Shown piece after piece: positions 54,973 to 62,018 of a stretch of DNA of 64,000 nucleotides. Position numbers and translations under genes: made by a program. Numbering within the stretch: position 1 is the stretch's first letter; every line of letters starts with the position of its first letter. The notes beneath the pieces were generated by a model that saw nothing but the letters and a program-made list of their open reading frames with translations, was not told where the DNA came from and did not search any database. The DNA lies in contig JAOAUN010000057.1 of assembly GCA_030157545.1 (NCBI GenBank), forward strand, positions 1-64,000, in the 5' to 3' direction. Source of the stretch: Burkholderiaceae bacterium. Its GTDB lineage: Bacteria > Pseudomonadota > Gammaproteobacteria > Burkholderiales > Burkholderiaceae_D.

Positions 54973-56343
54973 TTACTCCTGATAAGAATGCGATTTGCGC
55001 TGCTGGTGGTCTGCCAGCACACGGTCTACAAAAGCTCCGGATTCGCCGGTGTAGGCCAACGGATCAAAACATTGTTCAAGCTGCGATACAGACAATTTAT
55101 CTCTTACTGTTTGATTGGTCATCAAGACCTGAAGCAGTGGCTGTCTGGATGACAGCGCCTGCTGGCAGGCTTGCTCAACCAGCTTGTGCGCGTCCAGCCG
55201 CCCTATGTGTTCGCCAAGCGCCAGCGAGACTGCCTCCGCCATCACCAGCCCATTCGTCAGATCAATGTTGGCGCGCATTCGTTCAATATCAACCGACAGG
55301 CCGCCAAGAACTTGCCGCATCTGCGACAGTGCCGCGCCGCACAGACACGCGATCTCGGGCAGCGTATCCCATTCGGCTTGCCAGCCACCGAGTGCGCGTT
55401 CCTGTTCCTGCACCATGCCAGACAACATCGTGGAGACCAAAGCCGGCACACGCAGCGCCGCAGTCAGCGCAGCTGCGCAACCAATCGGATTGCGTTTGTG
55501 CGGCATCGTCGATGAACCGCCGCGGCCTTGCATGAGCGGTTCGGCCAGCTCGGCGACTTCCGTCTGGCTATGCAATGCAATGTCGCGCGCGATCTTGCCA
55601 AGGCTACCAGTCAGCAGCCCGAGCACGGTCGCGGTTTCCGCAATGCGGTCGCGCTGCGTGTGCCAGGGCATGGCCGGCAGTGTCAGGTCTAGCGACTTCG
55701 CCAGCGCAGTCGCAACCGTCAAGCCGCGCTTACCAAGGCTGGCAAGCGTGCCTGCTGCACCACCGAACTGCAGAACGAACAGGCGCACGCGCAATTGTGC
55801 AATCCGTTCCTGATGGCGCAGTAGTGCATCAAGCCAGCCGGCAGCTTTCAGGCCGAAGGTGACTGGCAGCGCGTGCTGCATCCAGGTCCGGCCCATGATG
55901 GGCGTGGCGCGATTGCGCAGCGCCAGCAGGGCGAGCGTGTCGGCCAGCTCTGCGAGTTCCATGCTGATGATATCGAGCGCCTGCCGCAATTGCAGCACCA
56001 TGCCGGTATCGATCACATCCTGACTGGTCGCCCCCCAGTGCACAAACCTGGCGGCTTCTGCATCAACCAGCGCGACTTGCGCGGTCAATTGTTTGACCAG
56101 TGGAATGGCAAGATTGCCGGCCTGCCCAGCTGATTCGGCTAGTGCTTGCAAGTCAATGCAGGCTGCATTGCAACTTGCCGCAATGGCAGCCACAGCCTGT
56201 TGCGGAATAATTTCCGCACGCGCTTCTGCTGCGGCCAGTGCCGCTTCAAAGTCGAGCATGCATTGCACTGTGTTTTGATCAGAAAACACCTGCTGCATAC
56301 CGGCTGTTGAAAACATCGCGGCAGTTAGGCTGGATGCAGTCAT
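54973..56343 (-). CDS. pcaB: 3-carboxy-cis,cis-muconate cycloisomerase
   Basis: PcaB (456 aa) lactonises beta-carboxymuconate. It belongs to the fumarase/aspartase superfamily: signature GGSSTMPHKRNPIGCA, VHWGATSQDVIDTGM and an N-terminal MLDFEAALAAAEA. The length matches the bacterial PcaB group. It follows pcaG by 24 bp and leads into pcaD. Confidence 0.95.
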   Translation of the reverse strand: MTASSLTAAMFSTAGMQQVFSDQNTVQCMLDFEAALAAAEARAEIIPQQAVAAIAASCNAACIDLQALAESAGQAGNLAIPLVKQLTAQVALVDAEAARFVHWGATSQDVIDTGMVLQLRQALDIISMELAELADTLALLALRNRATPIMGRTWMQHALPVTFGLKAAGWLDALLRHQERIAQLRVRLFVLQFGGAAGTLASLGKRGLTVATALAKSLDLTLPAMPWHTQRDRIAETATVLGLLTGSLGKIARDIALHSQTEVAELAEPLMQGRGGSSTMPHKRNPIGCAAALTAALRVPALVSTMLSGMVQEQERALGGWQAEWDTLPEIACLCGAALSQMRQVLGGLSVDIERMRANIDLTNGLVMAEAVSLALGEHIGRLDAHKLVEQACQQALSSRQPLLQVLMTNQTVRDKLSVSQLEQCFDPLAYTGESGAFVDRVLADHQQRKSHSYQE

Positions 56344-56367
56344 TGTGATAGTCGCTTTGCTATTGGA

Positions 56368-56934
56368 TCAGAGATCGAAGAAGACGGTTTCATTCGCAGT
56401 ACCACCGATGACGATATTCCATTCTAGTACGCCGGCCTGTGCTGCTGTTGAAGCGACCAGTGTCGCACGGCGGGCAGGCGGAATCTGCTGCATCACCGGG
56501 TCGCTGGCGTGATCGTCGCCACTGAAATAAATACGCGTGACCAATTGCTTGAGTAATCCACGCGCAAACACATTGACCAGAATATGCGGGGCTTGCATTT
56601 TGCCATTGGCAGCCGGCACGCTGCCAGGCTTGATCGTAGAAAAACGGAAGCCACCATCAATATCGGTGGCGGTACGGCCAAAGCCGGTGAAGCCTGCGTC
56701 CAGTGGCAATGCGCGCGTATCTTCCGGATGCGCATACTTGCCGTGCGAGTTTGCCTGCCAGATTTCTATCATTCCGTCGGGAACCACCTGGCCGTCTGCA
56801 TCGAGCAAGCGTCCTTGAATGACAATGCGCTCGCCGGCCACACCTGCCGGCGCAAGCTCGGTTGTATTGAGCCAGTCAAGACCAATATGTAAATAAGGGC
56901 CGACAGTTTGCGAGGGGGTCATGTGATGACTCAT
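56368..56934 (-). CDS. pcaG: protocatechuate 3,4-dioxygenase alpha subunit
   Basis: 188 aa from the ATG at 56934 (1 nt after the pcaH stop); a longer ORF to 56982 is rejected. The intradiol dioxygenase fold is recognisable (TPSQTVGPYLHIGL, IEIWQANSHGKY, GFGRTATD, KMQAPHILVNVFARG). It lacks the full set of iron ligands, as expected for the alpha chain; the beta chain carries Fe(III). Confidence 0.95.
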   Translation of the reverse strand: MSHHMTPSQTVGPYLHIGLDWLNTTELAPAGVAGERIVIQGRLLDADGQVVPDGMIEIWQANSHGKYAHPEDTRALPLDAGFTGFGRTATDIDGGFRFSTIKPGSVPAANGKMQAPHILVNVFARGLLKQLVTRIYFSGDDHASDPVMQQIPPARRATLVASTAAQAGVLEWNIVIGGTANETVFFDL

Positions 56935-56935
56935 A

Positions 56936-57640
56936 TTATTTCTCCATCGGCGTGGCATTCCGGCCGCGCAAGACAATATCAAAGCGGTAGCCTAGCGCAT
57001 ATTCCGGCTCGGTCAGGCCGAGCTCAAATGTTGAAACCATCCGCTGCCGTGCCTGCTCATCCGGCACGGTGTTATAGATGGGATCGAAGGCCAGCAGCGG
57101 GTCTCCCGGAAAATACATTTGTGTAACCAGCCGCGTCGCAAATGCATTGCCAAACAAGGAGAAATGAATATGCGCAGGACGCCATGCATTGGCATGATTG
57201 CGCCATGGATAAGCGCCGGGACGAATGGTCAGGAAGCGGTAATTACCATCAGCATCCGTCATAGTGCGGCCAGTGCCGCTAAAGTTCGGGTCTAGTGGTG
57301 CGTCATGGGTGTCGCGCTTGTGCTGATAGCGTCCGGCCGCATTCGCTTGCCACACTTCTACCAGCGTATGCGGCACTGCACGGCCGTCTTCATCCAACAC
57401 GCGGCCGGCAACAATGATGCGCTCGCCAATGGGTTCACCGGCATGCTGGCTGTTCAGGTCATGGTCGGTGGCACCGATGCGATCGTGGCCAAACACAGGG
57501 CCAGTCATTTCCGACAAGGATTGCGGCAGCAATATCAGCGGCTGGCCCGGTGAGCGCTTGACTGTCGAGGTGTACGCTGGTGAGAGGTAGTCGGGCTGGC
57601 TGCCGGCAGCAGGCTTGCGGTAGGGATGCAGATCTGACAT
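56936..57640 (-). CDS. pcaH: protocatechuate 3,4-dioxygenase beta subunit
   Basis: PcaH (234 aa from the ATG at 57640) holds the non-haem Fe(III) that cleaves protocatechuate to beta-carboxymuconate. Iron-ligand segments are intact: the HIH pair in WRPAHIHFSLFG and Tyr residues in NYRFLTIRPGAYPWRN. VEVWQANAAGRYQHKRD and GTGRTMTDADG are also typical. A longer ORF to 57676 overlaps pcaF and is rejected. Confidence 0.96.
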   Translation of the reverse strand: MSDLHPYRKPAAGSQPDYLSPAYTSTVKRSPGQPLILLPQSLSEMTGPVFGHDRIGATDHDLNSQHAGEPIGERIIVAGRVLDEDGRAVPHTLVEVWQANAAGRYQHKRDTHDAPLDPNFSGTGRTMTDADGNYRFLTIRPGAYPWRNHANAWRPAHIHFSLFGNAFATRLVTQMYFPGDPLLAFDPIYNTVPDEQARQRMVSTFELGLTEPEYALGYRFDIVLRGRNATPMEK

Positions 57641-57662
57641 GGTTATTCCGTCTCTGTGATTT

Positions 57663-58865
57663 TTATACGCGCTCAATAATCATTGCAATGCCCTGACCGA
57701 CGCCGATGCACATGGTGCACAACGCATAGCGACCACCGGTGCGATGCAACTGATACATTGCCGTCGTAACCAGCCGCGCACCACTCATACCCAGCGGATG
57801 ACCAAGCGCAATGGCGCCGCCATTCGGATTGACGCGTGGATCATTATCGTCGATACCGAGCATGCGCATGACAGCTAATCCTTGCGCAGCAAAGGCTTCA
57901 TTGAGTTCAATGACGTCCATCTGCTCGAGCTTGAGTCCGGTCTGCTGCAATACTTTCAGCGTTGCCGGCGCAGGGCCTATGCCCATCACGCGCGGCGCGA
58001 CACCGGCCGTGGCCATGCCGACGATGCGCGCACGTGGCGTCAGCCCATATTTACCGGCCATATCGGCATTCGCAATCAACAGTGCGCAAGCACCATCATT
58101 CACGCCGGAGGCATTGCCTGCAGTAACGCTGCCGTCAGGACGCACAACGCCCTTGAGTTTCGCCAGCGCCTCAACGCTGGTGACGCGCGGATGTTCGTCA
58201 TCGGAAAACGTAATCGGATCGCCTTTTTTCTGCGGCATCACGACCGGCACAATTTCTTGCGCGAATAGTCCGGCGGCCTGCGCAGCGGCAGCCTTGTTCT
58301 GGCTGGCGACAGCGAACAAGTCTTGATCGGCGCGGCTGACCTGATAGTCGGTGGCGACGTTTTCTGCCGTCTCCGGCATCGAGTCCACGCCGTATTGCGC
58401 CTTCATCAACGGGTTGATGAAACGCCAGCCTATGGTGGTGTCAAAAATTTGCGCATTGCGCGAAAACGCACTGTCGGCCTTGCCCATGACGAACGGTGCG
58501 CGGGTCATGGATTCCACACCGCCCGCAATCATCAGGCCGGCTTCGCCGGACTTGATCGCGCGCGCGGCTGTGCCTACGGCATCCATGCCGGAACCACACA
58601 AACGGTTGACGGTACCGCCGCCGATTTCTTGCGGCAGGCCAGCAAGCAGCAGCGACATGCGGGCGACATTACGGTTATCTTCGCCCGCCTGGTTTGCGCA
58701 ACCATAAATGACTTCAGCTACCGCAGACCAGTCCACTTGGGGGTTGCGCTCCATGAGCGCGCGCAATGGAATGGCGCCGAGGTCGTCGGGCCGCACATTT
58801 TTCAAGGCACCGCCAAAGCGGCCAATAGGAGTGCGGATAGCATCGCAAATAAAAGCGTCGTTCAT
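57663..58865 (-). CDS. pcaF: 3-oxoadipyl-CoA thiolase
   Basis: PcaF (400 aa) splits beta-ketoadipyl-CoA into succinyl-CoA and acetyl-CoA. Thiolase catalytic residues are present: the nucleophilic Cys90 in VNRLCGSGMDA, the His in GGAIALGHPLGMSGAR and the C-terminal Cys in LCTMCIGVGQG. It sits between pcaJ and pcaH. Confidence 0.95.
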   Translation of the reverse strand: MNDAFICDAIRTPIGRFGGALKNVRPDDLGAIPLRALMERNPQVDWSAVAEVIYGCANQAGEDNRNVARMSLLLAGLPQEIGGGTVNRLCGSGMDAVGTAARAIKSGEAGLMIAGGVESMTRAPFVMGKADSAFSRNAQIFDTTIGWRFINPLMKAQYGVDSMPETAENVATDYQVSRADQDLFAVASQNKAAAAQAAGLFAQEIVPVVMPQKKGDPITFSDDEHPRVTSVEALAKLKGVVRPDGSVTAGNASGVNDGACALLIANADMAGKYGLTPRARIVGMATAGVAPRVMGIGPAPATLKVLQQTGLKLEQMDVIELNEAFAAQGLAVMRMLGIDDNDPRVNPNGGAIALGHPLGMSGARLVTTAMYQLHRTGGRYALCTMCIGVGQGIAMIIERV

Positions 58866-58893
58866 ATAGGTGTCCTGTATCAGTTAATTATTG

Positions 58894-59532
58894 TCAGCTT
58901 GCCAGCAGCGGCACGCCAGTGATGGATTGCAGTTCTTCGAGCGTCAGGCCTTCCGCCATTTCGCGCACCAGCAAGCCCTGCGGCGTGACGTCGAGCACGG
59001 CCAGATCGGTATAGATGCGGTTCACGCAGCCTATGCCCGTCAACGGATACGTGCACTCTGCAACGACCTTGCTCTCGCCGCTTTTGGTCTGATGTTCCAT
59101 CATCACGAACACGCTCTTGGCGCCAATAGCCAGATCCATCGCGCCGCCGACAGCGGGTATCGCATCCGGCGCACCGGTGTGCCAGTTCGCGAGGTCACCA
59201 GTACTCGAGACTTGAAACGCGCCCAGCACGCAAAAGTCGAGATGGCCGCCGCGCATCATGGCAAAGGAATCACCATGATGAAAATACGAGCCGCCGGTCA
59301 GCAAAGTCACTGACTGTTTGCCTGCATTGATCAAGTCTTCATCTTCGTCGCCTGCTGCTGGTGCCGGTCCCATGCCGAGCAAACCGTTTTCGCTATGCAG
59401 AAAAATATCGCGCGATTTATCGAGATGATTGGCCACCATCGTCGGCAGGCCGATGCCCAGATTGACATACGCGCCTTCTGGTATGTCACGCGCTACGTGC
59501 TGCGCGATTTCGTCACGGGTAAAGCGTTTCAT
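58894..59532 (-). CDS. pcaJ: 3-oxoadipate CoA-transferase subunit B
   Basis: PcaJ (212 aa) is the catalytic-Glu subunit that moves CoA from succinyl-CoA to beta-ketoadipate. Characteristic segments are GAYVNLGIGLPTMVANHL, the catalytic Glu in LHSENGLLGMGPAP and HTGAPDAIPAVGGAMDL. It overlaps pcaI by 4 nt. Confidence 0.95.
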   Translation of the reverse strand: MKRFTRDEIAQHVARDIPEGAYVNLGIGLPTMVANHLDKSRDIFLHSENGLLGMGPAPAAGDEDEDLINAGKQSVTLLTGGSYFHHGDSFAMMRGGHLDFCVLGAFQVSSTGDLANWHTGAPDAIPAVGGAMDLAIGAKSVFVMMEHQTKSGESKVVAECTYPLTGIGCVNRIYTDLAVLDVTPQGLLVREMAEGLTLEELQSITGVPLLAS

Positions 59533-60203
59533 TTTTTTTCCTTCGCTGTCTGCACCACGCGCTGCACAAAAATTCCCGGCGTGATGATGACTTCGGGATC
59601 AAGTTCGCCAAGGGCGACAACTTCACTGACTTGCGCGATGGTGCACTTGGCAGCCATCGCCATGATCGGTCCGAAATTACGCGCGGCTTTGCGATAGACA
59701 AGGTTGCCCCAGCGGTCGCCCTTCAAGGCTTTGATGAGTGCGAAGTCGGCGTGAATGGGCGACTCCAATACATACTGCCGCCCATCGATGAGCCGCGTCT
59801 CTTTTCCTTCGGCCAGCAGCGTGCCATAGCCTGTCGGCGAAAAAAAACCGCCTATGCCGGCGCCGGCAGCGCGGATGCGCTCGGCCAGATTGCCCTGCGG
59901 CGTGAGCTCGAGTTCGATTTTTCCGGCGCGATAGAGCGCATCAAAAACATGCGAGTCGGCCTGGCGCGGAAAGGAACAAATGATTTTTCTGACCCGTCCT
60001 GCTGCGAGCAGCGCAGCAAGACCCGTATCACCGTTGCCGGCATTGTTATTCACGATGGTCAGGTCACCAGCGCCCTGCTCAATCAGGGCATCAATCAATT
60101 CCCTGGGCATGCCGGCATTGCCGAAGCCGCCAATCATGACGGTAGAACCGTCTTTTATGTCCGCCACCGCAGCGGCAAGGGATTGCGTAATTTTATCGAC
60201 CAA
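59529..60203 (-). CDS. pcaI: 3-oxoadipate CoA-transferase subunit A
   Basis: PcaI (224 aa) pairs with PcaJ. It has DGSTVMIGGFGNAGMPRELIDAL, NNNAGNGDTGLAALL and the glycine-rich GAGIGGFFSPTGYGT loop of family I CoA-transferases. It is the first gene of the minus-strand pca operon. The 390-bp gap to pcaR carries two PcaR-like sites and no gene. Confidence 0.95.
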   Translation of the reverse strand: MVDKITQSLAAAVADIKDGSTVMIGGFGNAGMPRELIDALIEQGAGDLTIVNNNAGNGDTGLAALLAAGRVRKIICSFPRQADSHVFDALYRAGKIELELTPQGNLAERIRAAGAGIGGFFSPTGYGTLLAEGKETRLIDGRQYVLESPIHADFALIKALKGDRWGNLVYRKAARNFGPIMAMAAKCTIAQVSEVVALGELDPEVIITPGIFVQRVVQTAKEKK

Positions 60204-60262
60204 GATAGCGCCTCTCAGGGTTTACTAATATCAATTTGCTGTTACATTAACCATTGCAGAAT

Positions 60263-60277
60263 GTGCGATAAACGAAC
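60263..60277. promoter_or_regulatory. candidate PcaR operator upstream of pcaI
   Basis: Read on the minus strand, GTTCGTTTATCGCAC matches 13 of 15 positions of the Pseudomonas PcaR site GTTCGATAATCGCAC. It lies about 60 nt upstream of the pcaI start, a suitable promoter position. Confidence 0.65.
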
Positions 60278-60353
60278 AATAAGCTGTTTATAGAACGTAT
60301 GTTGAGTCTATCGATGGATTTGCGCTGCCGCAAGATCGACTCGCAAAAAGTGT

Positions 60354-60368
60354 TCGATCGCCGAACCG
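60354..60368. promoter_or_regulatory. second PcaR-like dyad in the pcaI-pcaR region
   Basis: GTTCGATCGCCGAAC has perfect GTTCG/CGAAC arms and matches 11 of 15 positions of the PcaR site. It may serve pcaR autoregulation or pair with the site at 60263. Confidence 0.5.
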
Positions 60369-60593
60369 TTAAATTTCTCCGGCAGACTTTTTTTGCAATG
60401 TCGTCATTAAGCAACGGAAACTTCGTTCAAGAACACGGACTGAATTGGAATACAAGAAGTCAGCGCAACGATTATCAGTATGGCATCGCCCTTCCGCTAC
60501 GGTAACACGCCTGTTGACCGACAAAGTGTAATTGGCGGGTGCGGCAGCCAAACCAGTTTTTTGACCTGATACCCTTACCTGAGCGACTTGATC

Positions 60594-61475
60594 ATGCAAA
60601 ACATTTCGTCCCCCCTCACTGCCCCTATCGACGGCAGCCCGCTCCAGCCAGCAAAACCAACAGGTGATGACGCCATCGTTGCTGTCCGACCCCTGACTAT
60701 CGCTGAAGAAATCGATGCGCTGACCGACCCGAGTTTCATGACTTCGCTAGCCCGCGGACTGGCAGTAGTCAAAGCCTTCAGCGACCAGCGCCGTGCAATG
60801 ACAATTGCCCAGATCAGTCACAAAACCGGCATCCCGCGCGCGGCTGTGCGTCGTTGTCTGTATACCCTCAAGCAGCTTGGCTATGCAGATTCGGAAGCGA
60901 ACAATTTCTTCCTCAAACCAAAAATCCTGACGCTCGGTTATTCGTATCTGTCGTCGACGCCGCTGACCATTTCCGCACAGCCTTGCCTGAACACGATTAG
61001 CCGAGCACTCAATGAGTCTTGCTCGCTGGCTGTGCTCGACGATTCAGAAGTGCTCTATATTTCGCGCTCCGCAACGTCGCGTGTGATGTCAGTGGCACTC
61101 AATGCAGGCAGCCGCCTTCCTGCCTATTGCACCTCGCTCGGGCGGGTGATGCTCGCAGCAATGAGCGAGCCAGAGCTGCAGGCTTATTTTGAGAAGGTCA
61201 CTTTGCGCGCTCATACTGATCGCACCATCGTCTCCGAACAGCGCCTGCGCGAAATTCTCAATGAAGTACGCCATAACGGGTATGCCATCGTCGAAGAGGA
61301 GCTGGAAATCGGCCTGTGCTCTATCGCCGTCCCGGTGCGCGGTGCTTCCGGTGCGACAGTGGCTGCATTGAATGTGGGAGCGCAATCGACGCGCGTGACA
61401 CGATCGCAATTCGAACAAAATTTCCTGCCTACTTTGCTGAATGCCGCTTCGGAACTTTCTGTTTTACTGCCTTGA
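60594..61475 (+). CDS. pcaR: IclR-family regulator PcaR/PcaU
   Basis: 293 aa from the ATG at 60594 (a TTG at 60588 is possible). An N-terminal tail of about 45 residues precedes the IclR HTH (about 48-110, MTSLARGLAVVKAFSDQRRA and IAQISHKTGIPRAAVRRCLYTL, split) and the ligand-binding domain (about 120-290, with LPAYCTSLGRVMLAA and VEEELEIGLCSIAVPVRG). The long N-terminal extension and the divergent pca operon fit PcaR-type regulators, which respond to beta-ketoadipate or protocatechuate. Confidence 0.92.
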   Translation: MQNISSPLTAPIDGSPLQPAKPTGDDAIVAVRPLTIAEEIDALTDPSFMTSLARGLAVVKAFSDQRRAMTIAQISHKTGIPRAAVRRCLYTLKQLGYADSEANNFFLKPKILTLGYSYLSSTPLTISAQPCLNTISRALNESCSLAVLDDSEVLYISRSATSRVMSVALNAGSRLPAYCTSLGRVMLAAMSEPELQAYFEKVTLRAHTDRTIVSEQRLREILNEVRHNGYAIVEEELEIGLCSIAVPVRGASGATVAALNVGAQSTRVTRSQFEQNFLPTLLNAASELSVLLP

Positions 61476-61546
61476 TAGACAAGTCAAACATTGGAATACA
61501 GCATGCGCTGCAATGACGGTTTTCGTTTAAGGAACGCTTTAAACTC

Positions 61547-61587
61547 AACCGTCATTCCGGCGCACGCCGGAATCCAGTGGCTTTCGT
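61547..61587. repeat. palindromic REP-like element after pcaR
   Basis: ATTCCGGCG/CGCCGGAAT (9-bp stem, 61554-61573, loop CA), flanked by CGTC and CCAGTGGCTTTC, is a clean copy of the dispersed family and is placed to end pcaR transcription. Confidence 0.85.
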
Positions 61588-61594
61588 AATTTAC

Positions 61595-61891
61595 CTAAGC
61601 TCCCGCAAATCCCTGAATCCGCTCCAGTCGTTCCTCTCCCAAACTAACCGCACATAGACGAAACGCCTTCGGGGACAAACCGGTCTGCCGTTTGAAAAAC
61701 CGCGTGAATCAGGCAGTATCGGAAAACTCCCGTGCATTCGAGAACGCCTGTACTGTCATCGAGGTGTAGACCAGATTACGCCTGGCTTCCAGCGTAATAC
61801 GTTCATGTATCAGGTCCAGCGCCGAACGCTGTGCAAGTTGCCGGCATACGGCATTCAGGTGCGCACTGCTAATGCCGATTTTTTGCGCTTA
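61595..61891 (-). pseudogene. remnant of a PobR-like AraC-family regulator
   Basis: The minus strand still encodes an AraC DNA-binding domain: QKIGISSAHLNAVCRQL, QRSALDLIHERITLEARRN, TRFFKRQTGLSPKAFR. It is interrupted by TAA just before QKIGIS (where relatives have Tyr) and by TGA between FSDTA and FTRFFKR. Only this C-terminal domain is visible; the sensor half is missing or too decayed to see. In other bacteria PobR activates 4-hydroxybenzoate hydroxylase (pobA), which feeds protocatechuate to the adjacent pca genes. No pobA is present in the window. Confidence 0.85.
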
Positions 61892-62018
61892 GTCATGGGG
61901 CATCCTGAAGATCATGGAATAAACAGGATTTTCAACGACTAAGCTGTTACTGATTAAGACAATAAAAATAGTGTCGACATGTATTCGATTATGTAAAAAA
62001 TGAATATGAGGTACTGCC

